Assembly: GCA_030684815.1 (NCBI GenBank)
Contig: JAUXXQ010000038.1
Span: 1-64,000, forward strand
Reading direction: 5' to 3'
Source of the DNA: Methylobacter sp.
Lineage (GTDB): Bacteria > Pseudomonadota > Gammaproteobacteria > Methylococcales > Methylomonadaceae
DNA: 64,000 nt
Of the stretch, positions 62,948 to 64,000 are shown one piece after another. Every line of letters begins with the position of its first letter. The stretch's first letter is position 1. Made by a program: the position numbers and the translations under genes. The notes beneath the pieces are model-generated. The model did not search any database and had not been told where the DNA came from. It worked only from the letters and a program-made list of their open reading frames with translations.

Positions 62948-63977
62948 CGAAACCCACCTCTTTAAATGGCTTGATCCGGCGGCGCCGGTAAGCATACGCG
63001 CCGCCGCCCAGGGTCAGGAAGCCGGCGCCGGCGTACATCAAGGCTTGCGAGCGGGATTGGTCGACCTGGACATTCGGCATGTAGCTGCCTGTCATGGTGA
63101 CCGAATACTGGGCTTGCCGGTACGGAGCGCCGTTCAACTGGCCGGATTCGTCGGCGGTGTATTCGGCATGGACCAGGAAATTGTCTTTTTGCCGCATTTC
63201 GTGGCCGCTTTTTTTGCCCTGGCCGTGATCGGCGTGCTCATCGCCTGGCTTGGCCGGTTTGTCGGCGGCTTTTTCCTTGTCCGCTTCAACCGGAAAGCTA
63301 TCCTGAATGACCTGGAATGTAACCATCCCCTCCTTGTCCGCAGTCTTGGTATTGACCCAACCTTTCTGGGTTTCCAACTTGACCTCGGCACCGGCGGCCG
63401 GTTTGCCTTTATGCAGCACTTTGAATTTCAGCTCGGCGCCGGAATGGATGTTGGTATGGAAATCCTCGTCCGGCAATCGCAGCCGGACGATTTCCAGCGG
63501 CGCATCGACCCATTGGTTCGGGTTGACCAGCTTGCGGTCGTAGTTATGCCCCAGACGGCAACTGTGTTTTAACACTTCGGCTTTCGCGGTCGTTACGTTC
63601 AGCACGTTATCGACGACCGAACGCTCGGTGTAATACGCGTTGTAAAAGCCTTCGTCCGGCATTTTGAAACGGATCGAATGGCTTTTCTCGCCATGCTCGA
63701 CAGCAGGCTCGCTGAGCTTCGCCTGCGTGTCCATGACCCTGAAGTCGTCGGTTACCGGCGCGGCATAAGCCGATTTGCTGAGGCTGTCGCCTTTGCGCAG
63801 CCACAGTTGTTTGACGTAGACATTGTCCTCGACGTAGACATAACCGCCGTGCGAGCGCTGCATTTTTTTCAGCAGGCTTTTATCCGGCGGCTGGTCGGAC
63901 AGCCATAATTGCGTATTCGCATTGGCCCCGCCGCTAAACAGCATCGAGGCCAACGCCATCATGAGTAAACGTTTCAT
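62937..63977 (-). CDS. DUF4198-type membrane-anchored periplasmic protein
   Basis: 346 residues. Signal peptide (MKRLLMMALASMLFSGGANA), a DUF4198-like beta domain (KQLWLRKGDSLSKSAYA..., GAELKFKVLHKGKPAAGAEV, ADKEGMVTFQV), a charged His-rich linker (GDEHADHGQGKKSGHE), and a C-terminal membrane helix (ALMYAGAGFLTLGGGAYAYR) followed by a basic tail. DUF4198 proteins are linked to nickel/cobalt uptake, and the His linker suggests metal binding. First gene of the operon within the window; its promoter lies beyond 63980. Confidence 0.75.
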   Translation of the reverse strand: MKRLLMMALASMLFSGGANANTQLWLSDQPPDKSLLKKMQRSHGGYVYVEDNVYVKQLWLRKGDSLSKSAYAAPVTDDFRVMDTQAKLSEPAVEHGEKSHSIRFKMPDEGFYNAYYTERSVVDNVLNVTTAKAEVLKHSCRLGHNYDRKLVNPNQWVDAPLEIVRLRLPDEDFHTNIHSGAELKFKVLHKGKPAAGAEVKLETQKGWVNTKTADKEGMVTFQVIQDSFPVEADKEKAADKPAKPGDEHADHGQGKKSGHEMRQKDNFLVHAEYTADESGQLNGAPYRQAQYSVTMTGSYMPNVQVDQSRSQALMYAGAGFLTLGGGAYAYRRRRIKPFKEVGFDEH

Positions 63978-64000
63978 GGATAATTCCTGATCGGTAAAAA

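Noticed and set aside
62948-62995. Upstream start for the polyferredoxin gene
   Set aside because: The 16 extra residues overlap the DUF4198 coding end and give no signal sequence. The ATG at 62947 fits the family and the overlap pattern.

Overview
The window looks like a gammaproteobacterial chromosome, most likely a type I methanotroph (Methylococcales). This is inference. It rests on gammaproteobacterial-type housekeeping genes (recB-recD, trmB, gmk, pyrE, trpEG, DAHP synthase), a gnd-zwf-pgl oxidative pentose-phosphate cluster plus rpe, a pair of very large S-layer/RTX-like proteins, and an unusually heavy load of short dispersed palindromic repeats. No methane-oxidation gene lies in the window, so the taxonomy is not proven. 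No tRNA, rRNA or CRISPR array was found.

Layout. (1) 1-7438: two giant Ca-binding-repeat surface proteins on the minus strand, separated by a hairpin and bounded by repeats. (2) 8108-11617: a small coiled-coil membrane protein, a three-gene RiPP/metal-buffering operon (HvfA-type Cys-rich precursor, HvfB DUF692/MNIO maturase, HvfC partner), a complete MITE and a BON lipoprotein. (3) 11705-18617: CYTH-CHAD protein, gmk, a 60-bp tandem array, then pgl-zwf-(HigA-like regulator)-gnd. (4) 19068-27544: truncated MITE and IS30 remnants, recB-recD, a two-component system, and a toxin-antitoxin pair whose toxin is destroyed by a MITE with an exact 8-bp target duplication. (5) 27679-37204: DUF475 membrane protein, small secreted protein, heavy-metal RND efflux operon with DUF3240 protein, and an isolated BatD. 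(6) 37242-42378: repeats, a possible inverted-repeat element, a chimeric HigA behind an IS1595-like remnant, a secreted amidohydrolase, DAHP synthase and a ThiS-ThiG fusion. (7) 42512-52203: trmB, a globin-coupled diguanylate cyclase, a dynamin-like GTPase, pyrE with a heptamer-repeat leader, hemW, a second two-component system whose sensor domain is internally duplicated, and rpe. (8) 52317-58878: an accessory stretch around trpEG: decayed toxin-antitoxin genes, DUF1640 protein, HEPN-type protein, then a two-gene module of an AAA ATPase carrying the N-terminal domain of translation factor IF-2 plus a small PD-(D/E)XK-like nuclease. (9) 59011-63977: a tightly coupled minus-strand operon of DUF4198 membrane-anchored protein, NapH/NosR-like polyferredoxin, double-cubane-cluster reductase and its ATP-dependent activase, followed by a CcdA/DsbD-like membrane protein.

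The best candidates for undescribed biology are the IF-2N-ATPase/nuclease pair (possible phage-defence module with a translation-factor decoy), the double-cubane-cluster reductase operon with its own membrane ferredoxin, and a MITE family whose copies share terminal repeats and 8-bp target duplications but carry different palindromic cores.
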